Positions 10,435-18,671 of a stretch of DNA of 22,813 nucleotides are shown one piece after another (within the stretch, counting starts at the first letter, position 1; the number at the start of each line of letters is the position of its first letter). The stretch lies in NCBI GenBank assembly GCA_016802295.1, contig JAESIW010000020.1, positions 2,643,813 through 2,666,625 on the forward strand, written 5' to 3'. The stretch comes from Brachionus rotundiformis. Lineage: Eukaryota > Rotifera > Eurotatoria > Ploima > Brachionidae. A model generated the notes under the pieces. That model searched no databases. It saw only the letters and a program-made list of their open reading frames with translations, and had not been told where the DNA came from. The translations under genes were made by a program, and so were the position numbers.

Positions 10435-10473
10435 GGGCAGACTAAAAATTGCCAAGCAATTTTTAGGATGCCC
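10435..10473 (+). repeat. Long hairpin GGGCA..TGCCC, unit 3
   Basis: A 5-bp stem, then GA facing GA, then an 11-bp stem CTAAAAATTGC/GCAATTTTTAG, with loop CAA. It is the best preserved copy. Confidence 0.8.
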
Positions 10474-10636
10474 TCTACAACAACATTTAACAAAGGATTA
10501 TTTTCTAAATTTTTTTAAATAGAAAGTATTTTGTAGAATGTATAGAATAAAAAAAGTTAAAATAAAAATCATTTTTTAAAATGAAAATTAGATCTATTTT
10601 AGTCCAAGTAATTAAAAATATATACGCGTTTACCAT

Positions 10637-10878
10637 NNNNNNNNNNNNNNNNNNNNNNNNNNNNNNNNNNNNNNNNNNNNNNNNNNNNNNNNNNNNNNNN
10701 NNNNNNNNNNNNNNNNNNNNNNNNNNNNNNNNNNNNNNNNNNNNNNNNNNNNNNNNNNNNNNNNNNNNNNNNNNNNNNNNNNNNNNNNNNNNNNNNNNNN
10801 NNNNNNNNNNNNNNNNNNNNNNNNNNNNNNNNNNNNNNNNNNNNNNNNNNNNNNNNNNNNNNNNNNNNNNNNNNNNNN
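10637..10878. other. Assembly gap (242 N)
   Basis: The sequence is unknown. The left side ends in GCGTTTACCAT and the right side begins GTTATATAAT. In the other units about 130-140 bp separate these points and include the G-rich box, so the missing DNA probably includes a G-rich box. The gap size may be an estimate. Confidence 0.95.
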
Positions 10879-11793
10879 GTTATATAATATTAATTTGACA
10901 AGGACAGAAAAGTGCTCATCGTAGGGAATCAGGATCTATAAGACCGCGCTAGCTAAACACTAGATAAGGGTGTCTTTTTTAATCGGACATGAATGACACT
11001 TTTTGTGAATTGCCAAAGTCTGGATTTTTAAAAAGCAATACTTTAAATGGTTTTTAATCATCAAATATTCAATTGAATACAGACAAATTGGGTACCATTT
11101 TGTAGATCTCGATGAGTTGCATCCAAATATATGTAATGATACGAAATTGGACTTAAATGGCACATTCTATCAGTTTAAAAACACTATTTTTTGAGGAATT
11201 TCAACAATAGAGTATCTTAAATCACTAATAGTATATACATAATATGTAAAAAAGGATATCAATCGATTCCCCTCAATGAGATCTTGAATTTGATACCCAT
11301 ATTGAGTAGATTTTTAATTATCAAAACTAAATATTTTGTGAAAAATAGCGTCTTAGAAGTGAAAAATTAAAGATAATGAGTAACAGAGAGAATTTAGCGT
11401 AAAAATACATTGAAATAACTAATAATATTCAATTAATTTTTTAGTAAAGATCTATAAGCGAGCGAGGCGAAGCCGAGTGAACAATATATTCCCTAACTAT
11501 TATTAATTTAATAAAAAGGAACAATCAAAAGCGAGGCGAAGCCGAGCTTTCTTATCTTCATAATCTTTAGGGCAAACCTTTGCGAGCCAAGGGCGAGCAC
11601 CATTTCAGCAGCGAAGCTGTATCTATTTCAAAAAATTATATCTTAATTATTATAATTTAAAATTGTTAAGTGAATAAGAATATAAGATCCTTTTCGAAGA
11701 AGCCTTAAACTTATAAAGTTTACCATTAACTCTTTACCGAAATCAAAAAGTAGAAATTCTAGAAAAAAAAATGTAAATCAATACTAACTATAT
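10879..11793 (+). repeat. Array unit 4, internally deleted
   Basis: It begins with TATA-like sequence and the first half of the 176-nt block (10899 to about 10974). After GGTGTC it jumps to TTTTTTAATCGG, losing about 336 bp relative to unit 1 (6157-6492). The lost DNA includes the second half of the block with its T run. Monomer starts remain at 11090 and about 11254, 164 bp apart. The hairpin cluster is at 11458-11620 and GTTTACCATTAACTCTTT at 11718. Confidence 0.75.
11458..11620 (+). repeat. Hairpin cluster of unit 4
   Basis: Hairpins at 11458-11482 (loop GAA), 11527-11551 (loop GAA, outer pair weakened), 11581-11599 (loop AAG) and 11608-11620 (GCAGC-GAA-GCTGT). Confidence 0.75.
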
Positions 11794-12262
11794 GGGCAGA
11801 CTATAAAAGCCGAGTTAGCAATTTAATATTTAAATCATACCAAAAAAAAATTAAGAAAAAATGAAAGCGAGGCAAAGCCGAGCTTTCTTTCACCTGTTAA
11901 ATTTTGGCAAACTTTTGCGAGCCTTAGGCAAGCACCATTTCAGCAAAAGCTGCATAATTTATCAAAGTTAAATATACAATAATTATGGGCTTTATTATCT
12001 AATTAAATAATTTATTTTTCTAAAATTTAAAAAAAAATTTGAGCGTTTACCTTCAACTCTTGACCAAATAGATATTATGTAATTAGAGGTTAATATCCAG
12101 CTATAATCAGTGACTAAATAACCGGGCAGAGTTTTTCATTTATAATTTAATTATTTAAGTTTCAAAAACTTAAAATGTTTCTTATTATACTTTTTTAAAA
12201 AAATCAAATGTTTAGTTTAATGCAGATTTACAATGAGCGAAGCTGAGCTCAAATTAATTTTG
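11794..12262 (+). repeat. Array remnant (unit 5), left edge of the Helitron B insertion
   Basis: A decayed GGGCAGACTA arm (11794) is followed directly by a hairpin cluster with no body: 11863-11887 (loop AAA), 11916-11934 and 11943-11953. GTTTACCTTCAACTCTT follows at about 12044 and CGGGCAGAG at about 12122. The last array-like item is an isolated GCGAAGC at 12237-12243. Beyond this the array motifs stop until 21736. Confidence 0.6.
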
Positions 12263-12788
12263 ATGTAGATAACTTGCAAGAGCATTGTAAAAGCAGCACA
12301 GTAAAATGCATGGCTACTTCAAGCTTAAATAAAGCCTTTAATGCAGAATGAATTTTTTCTCTAGACCATAATTTTATTTTTATTTAATTAAATTTTTTTT
12401 TTTGATTGTTAAATTAAATAAATATTTAGCAATATTATTTTAAATTCTTTATACAACATAATTCATAAGAATAATAAAATTAAGATTTTGATTTAACATA
12501 AAGAAAACTGATAAAATTTTCAATCTCTTCATACTGACTTGCAATTTATTTATATTCGTTACCATCCTTTTCTTAAAAGTATTCAATTTGATCTAATCCC
12601 AGTTTTTAAAAAATTCTCATCAATCCATTCCTTAAATGTTAAACTTTTATTATTTTTTCATCAAATTTCATTTCGACTTTATTAACTTGAAATGATTTAA
12701 TATTTTTTTTAATTAACTTATTAAATAAATTTATTTTTATTTTTCAGATTAAATTTGCTTTATTATTAATTTGCTAAACTGAAACAAT
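12263..12788. other. AT-rich leader upstream of Helitron B
   Basis: No gene seen. It should hold the Helitron B 5' end and promoter. Helitrons begin with TC; TCTCTAGACC near 12358 is one of several possible starts, and I cannot choose between them. The sequence before the ATG at 12789 is AT-rich. Confidence 0.4.
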
Positions 12789-13002
12789 ATGCTTCCAAAG
12801 ATAATTTTAAGCAAACAAATGATCAGCTTTATAAATGAATCATATAGACAGTTAAAGGCTAAAAGTTTAAATTTACGGGAATATCTACCTACTTTTTTTA
12901 ACTCTGAATTCGGATTTTTTGTTAGCTATACAAAACTAACTTCATATGTCAATCTTAATTGTGATGTTTCAGAGGATATTGTCCTCAAGGTTTCTGAAAT
13001 GA
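12789..13002 (+). CDS. Helitron B exon 1: diverged copy of the N-terminal domain
   Basis: 71 codons from ATG, ending at donor GTAAGA in phase 1. The segment LSKQMISFINESYRQLK, followed by FFNSEFG and VSYTKL, lines up with LTDEHMRFINAALEQIK, then LFREKFG and ITYRTL, in exon 4. I read it as a shortened third copy of that domain. The start is the first ATG of the open frame; an upstream exon cannot be excluded. No database family is recognised. Confidence 0.5.
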
Positions 13003-13057
13003 GTAAGATTAATTTATTATTACTATAACTAAATAGAAATGTTATATTATTTTTTAG

Positions 13058-13264
13058 TTGCTAATTTATCATGTGACGAAAATCAACTATCTCTTGAAAC
13101 CCCACTAGCTAATGATTCTCACGAGGTTCTTAATAATACCAATAAAATCTCTGATGAAACAAAGTCTGTAAATAATTTACCAATACCGGAAAATAATCAA
13201 CTCTTGCCAAATACAAGCTATTTTTTCGAACAACAAACTAACCTTGATAACTCATTTAATCAAA
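13058..13264 (+). CDS. Helitron B exon 2: Asn/Ser/Gln-rich linker
   Basis: After a 55-nt intron (acceptor TTTTTTAG), 207 nt enter and leave in phase 1. The composition is polar and low-complexity. It ends with LLPNTSYFFEQQ, echoed by SLPNTSRYFEQI in exon 3, so exons 2 and 3 look like duplicates of one linker exon. The donor is GTAAAA at 13265. Confidence 0.45.
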
Positions 13265-13600
13265 GTAAAATTTTTATCTAAATTTTTGATCAAAATCTAA
13301 CAATATTTTTTTAAATAAATATAATTAAATTTATTAAATCTTAATTATAAAAAAATAAAATTAAAAAATAATACAAAAAATGATATATTTTTCAGTTAAT
13401 ATTTAATTTAAAAAGTGTTTGATTAGTAGTTTCTGGCAAATAAATTTATATATCACTATTAATTAATATATATAATTCAAATTGAAAAATCATTTAATTA
13501 TATTTTTTCTTAAAATTAAATAAATATATCGATTTGTGAGTTCTTTATTTTCTTTTCTATTTAGTAAATTACTACCTAAATTTAACAAATAATTTTTAAG
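13265..13600. other. Intron between exons 2 and 3 of Helitron B
   Basis: 336 nt, AT-rich, ending in TTTTTAAG. No gene seen. It is longer than the 55-63-nt introns of the catalytic half. Confidence 0.4.
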
Positions 13601-13756
13601 TCAATATTTTACACGGATCAAATACAGATAATCAATTTCAAACAATTCAACTTAATTCATTAAATGATTTATCCAATTCACATAATCTTGATCAGTCATT
13701 GCCAAATACCAGTCGATATTTTGAACAGATTGAACGATATAGCTCAAGCGAAAAAG
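13601..13756 (+). CDS. Helitron B exon 3: second linker copy
   Basis: 156 nt, phase 1 in and out, between acceptor TTTTTAAG and donor GGTTAG. It is Asn/Ser/Gln-rich with SLPNTSRYFEQIERY near the end. It has no ATG and makes sense only as an internal exon. Confidence 0.4.
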
Positions 13757-14383
13757 GTTAGAAAAAAATCAAATTTCTAATTATATTTTTTTTTTACAAT
13801 CTTCTCCTAAACAATAATTCGAAGATTATTTTGAAAAAATTAAGAATCTAATTAAACGATTTTAATTTTTCAGAATAAATTAATGTTTAACAAAAATGAA
13901 TATTATTAGATAAAAATGAATTGTTGTTTAGTTGGTTTTAGTGTTTTTTTTTCTAATATTTTAATTGAACAATTAAATTAATTTAAAATGAAATTAAATA
14001 TTTTTACTAATACAATTTTTTTTTATTTAAACTACTTTAAATGATTAAAATCAATATGAAGCAAATTAGATAAATTTTAAATTAATAAAAAGTAAAAAAT
14101 TAATCTCAAAAATTAGTTTTTAAGATAATAAATTAACATCTTATTTTAAGATTATTTCTAAATTTCAAAGTAAATATTGTAAATATTTGATATATTAACT
14201 ATTGTTTTAATTAATAAAGTATTATCGGTATCTAACAAAATAAGTATATATCTAAATTATTATCTTCCAAAATAAAAATATATACTTACTTTAATTTTAA
14301 TAAAGAATCATTTGTTTTGAAAAAATATCCATATTTTTAATAACTAAATTGAACAAATATCTAATTGTTAAATTCTATTTTAG
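13757..14383. other. Long intron between exons 3 and 4 of Helitron B
   Basis: 627 nt of very AT-rich DNA ending in CTATTTTAG. No further copy of the domain or linker was seen. It could hide a decayed exon. Confidence 0.35.
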
Positions 14384-15010
14384 TTGAAATAAAAAGTAAG
14401 AGAAAAAAGTATAATTTAACCGATGAACACATGCGGTTTATCAATGCTGCATTAGAGCAAATTAAAGTCGAAAAAATTGGCAACCGTAAGCTACGCAAAG
14501 ACCATAGAATGGAAGAGCTGTTTCGAGAAAAATTCGGTAGCGATGGTTATTCATCTATTACGTACAGAACTTTAATGAATCACTTTAATGACTATAATAG
14601 ACAATATAATTTAAATTTAACGCAGGAATTGAATGATTCAAGCTGTTCAAATAGCTCTCTCGAATTAACCGGAAATAATTCAACTCAAACATTGGCTAAT
14701 TTTTACCCTCCGTCAAAACAAATATGTACAATTGAGCGAACACTTTCTAACCAACTAAATCGTTCTCTAAGTATATCTCAAAGTGTTACAGTAAATGAGA
14801 ATCAAAATATCCAAATGCAGACCAAAGTCTTACCAGAAATTACTATTAATTCACCGAGTCAAATTCCAAGAACTTCATCTCCAATACAATCTCAGCATAA
14901 TTCAAGTGACAGTTTTGTTCAATCAGAAGATGCTCACAATGATACTGACTCATCCATCGTATCGAATGAATCAGCTCGAAGTCGCGGCAGAAAGTGCCTT
15001 ACATACAGAA
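14384..15010 (+). CDS. Helitron B exon 4: N-terminal domain copy with long linker
   Basis: 627 nt, phase 1 in and out. The first ~75 residues hold a charged, helix-rich domain with LTDEHMRFINAALEQIK, then RKDHRMEELFREKFGSDGY and SSITYRTLMNHFN. Three predicted helices suggest a helix-turn-helix or Myb/SANT-like fold, but I cannot assign a family. A Ser/Asn/Gln-rich linker follows, with SLSISQS and HNSSDSF, and a basic end RGRKCLTY that recurs in exon 5. Donor GTAAAT at 15011. The symmetric phases would let this exon duplicate without breaking the frame. Confidence 0.6.
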
Positions 15011-15429
15011 GTAAATAAAATATTATTTATTTTGATTAATTAAATGCAAATGTGATTAATTAAATGAATAAATATAAATATAATATAATTATTAAACATT
15101 TTAATTTAGTAAATTGAAAATTATCTCTAAAACATTTTTGATTATATTTAATTATTTCCAATCTTAAGATATTAACAAATTTGTTATTTATTTGAATAAA
15201 ACAAATTAGGTAATTAGTTATTTATTAAATAAAATTTAAATTTAACTTTTCATTTTAAATAATATTTACACTATAATTATAATCAATTATTTATTTTGTA
15301 GATCTACCTAAACTGTAAACATTAAAAAACATACTATTTAAATAATAATAAGTTATTTTATTATTATTTATTATTTATTATTAATTTAATTGAAAAATTT
15401 TAATTTATTTATTTCAAAATTGATATTAG
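15011..15429. other. Intron between duplicated exons 4 and 5
   Basis: 419 nt, AT-rich, ending in GATATTAG. No gene seen. The exon 4 end (A) plus the exon 5 start (AC) keeps the frame. Confidence 0.45.
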
Positions 15430-16709
15430 ACAATAAAAATAAGAGACAAATTTATATTCTATCAGATGATCATCTATGGTACATCCACTCTGCCTTTGAA
15501 CAGATAAGAATAGAAAAGATGTCAAATCCTAAAATTCGAAAGGACAGGCGAATGGAACAATTGTTTAGAGAACGATTTGCCAACGATGGTTTCTCATCAA
15601 TTTCTTACAAAGCAATAAAAAATAACTATAATAAATTTATTAGTAAAATAAATTTAAAAGATACCAATCTATTTGGTCTTTCTTTAAGTATATCGCAGTC
15701 TACACCTTTAAATTATGATCTGAATTTTGAAATTCAGAGGGAATCTAATGTCGAATCTGAAATTACTGTGCAAACACAAAATCACAATCCAAGCTTAATT
15801 ACTTGAGCTTAATTACTACAACTTGAGCTTAATTCAAGTGATAGTCTTGATCAATCGGTGGAAAATAACAATGATTCATTAACATCGAATTCATCAAATA
15901 ATTCAGTTAAAAGGCGTAGAAGGAAATGTCTTACATACTATGGTCAAAAAGATAGAGAAACTAACTATAGACTAAAAAAAGTTGTGACTGAATCTTCTGA
16001 ATCTGATATTGGACAACAACCTCAAGCAAATATTACAGTTGATTATCATTCCAATTTAGCTATTTTTCATCAAGAAAATAACAATAATCGGGATTTTATT
16101 GTTCGGAATGATCGATCATTGCATAATAGGAATTTCTATCACCAAATGCACGGTATTGGCTTGATGGATCGTGATGAAGATGGCCAACAAGTTAATCTAT
16201 TTGATCTTGGACCATTTGGAGGTGAAATAGCCAATGACAACAATGGTCAAGCCAGGTACCAATATCAATGTAGTCACTGTGATGCTCTATTTTATGGTGT
16301 TGAATGTAATACATCAGGTCTATTTACTCTCTGTTGCCTGAGCAATAAAGTAAATATTGAACATATACCTGATTTTCCTCAGGAGTACAGTGAATTGTTT
16401 ACTCGGAACAATACAAATCGTGTTGTTACTCAAGAAAGAAAAAAATTTTTGGACTATATAATTAATTACAATAGTCTTTTATCATTTGCTGCAATATCTG
16501 CTCGGATGGATAGTACAGTAGAGAATTTTAGAAATCATTTTGTATATAAAATACATGGCCGAATGTACCATCGGATTGCGCCAGCAAACCGGACTGAAGG
16601 TCAAAATTTTCATATTCAGGGCGGTCAGTACAATATGCTTGATACTGACCAAGCTCATCGAGACAGAATGGAAAATTCTAATTATGTTTTTAATTATATA
16701 GATGAAAAT
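15430..16709 (+). CDS. Helitron B exon 5: domain copy fused to the Zn-finger-like Helitron N-terminus
   Basis: It begins with a paralogue of exon 4: LSDDHLWYIHSAFEQIR, RKDRRMEQLFRERFANDGF, SSISYKAI, then SLSISQS, LNSSDSL and RRRRKCLTY. In exon 4 the coding stops just after KCLTY; here it continues into the transposase N-terminus. That part holds C-x2-C (16269, 16278), a downstream Cys, and a CC pair (16332-16337) in a LFTLCCLSNKVNI context typical of Helitron proteins, followed by FLDYIINYNSLLSFAA. Frame stops TGA (15804) and TAA (15810) fall in a short repeated stretch. It ends in phase 0 at donor GTAATT; the next exon gives TLKRLEDVIVRYNPF. Confidence 0.7.
15794..15835 (+). repeat. Short local repeat carrying in-frame stops
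   Basis: AGCTTAATT occurs three times in about 40 bp (near 15792, 15806 and 15826), twice preceded by ACTTG. In the reading frame this puts TGA at 15804 and TAA at 15810. Either a small tandem duplication broke the exon, or a 60-nt intron (15768-15827, donor GTGCAA, acceptor TTGAG, phase 0) removes it. Confidence 0.5.
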
Positions 16710-16771
16710 GTAATTTTCAAATTAAAAATAATATTTTATTAAAAAAATTGATTAAAAATGATTTATTTTAG
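16710..16771 (+). other. Intron, Zn-finger exon to Rep exon, Helitron B
   Basis: 62 nt, donor GTAATT, acceptor TTTATTTTAG, phase 0. Its acceptor corresponds to positions 1-2 of the window in Helitron A. Confidence 0.8.
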
Positions 16772-16929
16772 ACTCTCAAGAGATTAGAAGATGTGATTGT
16801 CAGATACAATCCATTTGTTGATCAGTTTTCCAATTATAAGCGACAACTTGAGCAACAATTGTCCTTAAATGGATCCGAAGGGCACGAGCTTCTTCGGATG
16901 TACTTATTTCGACCAGATCATGTAGCACA

Positions 16930-16937
16930 ACCGGTAA
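16930..16937 (+). other. One-base deletion (frameshift) in Helitron B
   Basis: Helitron A reads GAGCCGGCTAATTAT, whereas Helitron B reads CAACCGGTAATTAT, one base short. The frame leaves at this point and would end at 17035. The downstream frame resumes correct homology at NYMPNRYD. It is not in a homopolymer, so it is less likely to be a typical homopolymer sequencing error. Confidence 0.8.
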
Positions 16938-17853
16938 TTATATGCCAAACCGGTATGATACAAATGCGAGTGGCGGTCAAATTGCAGCCATTTTCACTGC
17001 CGATACAGACGGTTTTCCGGCTCATATATATGTGACAGTAAAGCCAGTTGGACAAGATCTCCAAGAATTAAATTTTAACAACCCGTTGGTAGACCCGTTG
17101 AGCTATCCACTACTATTTCCGTATGGCACGACCGGTTTCAACAGTGGCATTAAGCATAATCGTGGTGCCCTTAGATCTAATCGGGTGGGGAATGTGTCTA
17201 TACGTGAGTTTTATGCACATCGTTTGAGCTTTCGAGCCAATTGTGCAAATTCAATATTTAAGACGTCTAAGCTATTCCAACAATATATTGTGGATGCTTA
17301 TGTAAAAATGGAAAGAAGTCGTCTAGACTATCTTCAAATGAATCAAGAGACATTGCGAGCACAGTCGTACCGTGGCCTAATGGACCACTTGGAAACAGTC
17401 GGACTTGAGGAAAATAGGCAAATAGGCTCACTTTATATTTTGCAATCATCTTTTGTAGGCGGTGAGCGATACATGCGACAATGCTATCAAGATGCAATGG
17501 CAATTGTTCGCAATTTTGGACGGCCTGACTTATTTGTAACATTTACGGCTAATCCAAATTGGCCAGAAATTCAGCGTGAATTAAATGGATTGCCTTATAC
17601 AAGCAGACCAGACATATGTATTCGTGTTTTTTATGCGAAGTTCAACGAATTATTAAATGATTTAATTATTCGTCAAATTCTTGGTGCCGTTGACGCTTAT
17701 GTTAGTGTGGTAGAATTTCAAAAAAGAGGACTACCGCACGTGCATCTACTATTATTTTTAAAAACAGAGGATAAAATATCTGATGCTGCTACTTTGGATC
17801 GTGTGATATGGGCTGAGATACCAGATTTAGACAGATATCGGGATCTTCATCGA

Positions 17854-17856
17854 TAA
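17854..17856 (+). other. Nonsense codon between HUH and Y2 in Helitron B
   Basis: HR-TAA-VLNNMIH replaces QRLVLNNMIH of Helitron A. A Leu codon (TTA in A) has become TAA. The frame is otherwise continuous. It separates the HUH histidines from the catalytic tyrosines. Confidence 0.85.
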
Positions 17857-18671
17857 GTTTTAAATAACATGATACATCGGTGTGACGAACGTTGTTGGGA
17901 CAATAATGGTCGATGTAAGCGTCATTTTCCTAAGATACCATCAAACCAAACAATCATTATGGAAAATGCCATCACCGTTTATAAAAGAAGTCCAGGTAGT
18001 GGTATTACAAATGAACAAGGTCATTTGGTTACAAACGCTCGAGTTGTACCATATAACCCATATTTGTTAATGAAATATGGAAGCCATATAAATGTTGAGT
18101 GGTGCTCAAGTTCAAACAACGTCAAGTACCTTTTTAAGTATGTATTTAAAGGTCACGATTTGTCAAAGATCATAATCCGCAATCGAAATGGTCAAGAGAT
18201 TGTTGATTATGATGAGATTCGTCATTTTGTCGAAGGTCGCTTTGTTAGCTCATTTGAGGCATTTTTCAGATTATATAAATATGAGCTAATAAAAATGTCT
18301 CATTCAATTGAGAGACTCCAAGTGCATGCACCAGAGATGCATGTTATATATATGCGGAATGGTGTTGCAGTTGAAGAGATTGAGCAAGCGGCTGGGCGAA
18401 TAACAATGTTAATGGCATTCTTTGATTTAAATCGGAATGATCAAGTGGCAAGACAGTATTTGTATACTGAAATTCCTCTACATTATACATTTAATAATGG
18501 CAAATGGAATCGTCGAGTTCGAAAGATCGAAAATCGAAAACTAACTCGGATGTATTCGGTTAATCCGAAGAATCTCGAAGTATTTTGCATTCGAGCACTA
18601 TTGATGCATGTCAGAGGTGACTAAATAAAATTATATTTCTCAATTAAAATTATTTTTTAAACTTTTTTAAG

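Larger units (their letters stand above)
9066..10636 (+). repeat. Array unit 3 (diverged subfamily)
   Basis: It opens with the G-rich box (9066-9083), AGAGAGTCTAG and TTATATAATA. The region matching the 176-nt block is strongly diverged; only pieces such as GCTCATCGTCGAGCAA and TAGACCGCGC remain recognisable. Monomers start at 9487, 9651 and near 9815. The hairpin cluster is at 10091-10253, GTTTACCATTAACTCTTT at 10358, an intact long hairpin at 10435-10473, and a second GTTTACCAT runs into the gap at 10636. Confidence 0.8.
16772..18616 (+). pseudogene. Rep (HUH/Y2) exon of Helitron B, broken
   Basis: The same content as 3-1848 of Helitron A at clearly higher protein than nucleotide similarity; most third positions near the motifs differ. 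Catalytic residues are all present, and only the deletion and the nonsense codon spoil the frame. It ends at donor GTGACT in phase 1, giving HVRG then PTSFEDLR after splicing. Confidence 0.88.

Noticed and set aside
10581..10898. ORF spanning the N run
   Set aside because: It is open only because Ns cannot encode stops; the flanking residues are few and low-complexity.
6965..12260. CRISPR-like regularly spaced repeats
   Set aside because: Spacing is in kilobases, the spacers are themselves repeats, and the context is eukaryotic with introns.
12358..12367. TCTCTAGACC as the Helitron B 5' end
   Set aside because: It begins with TC, but many TC starts exist and the Helitron A 5' end is outside the window, so there is nothing to compare it with.
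14795..15043. Overlapping + strand ORF in another frame of exon 4
   Set aside because: The composition is random-looking, while the exon 4 frame is supported by its paralogue in exon 5.
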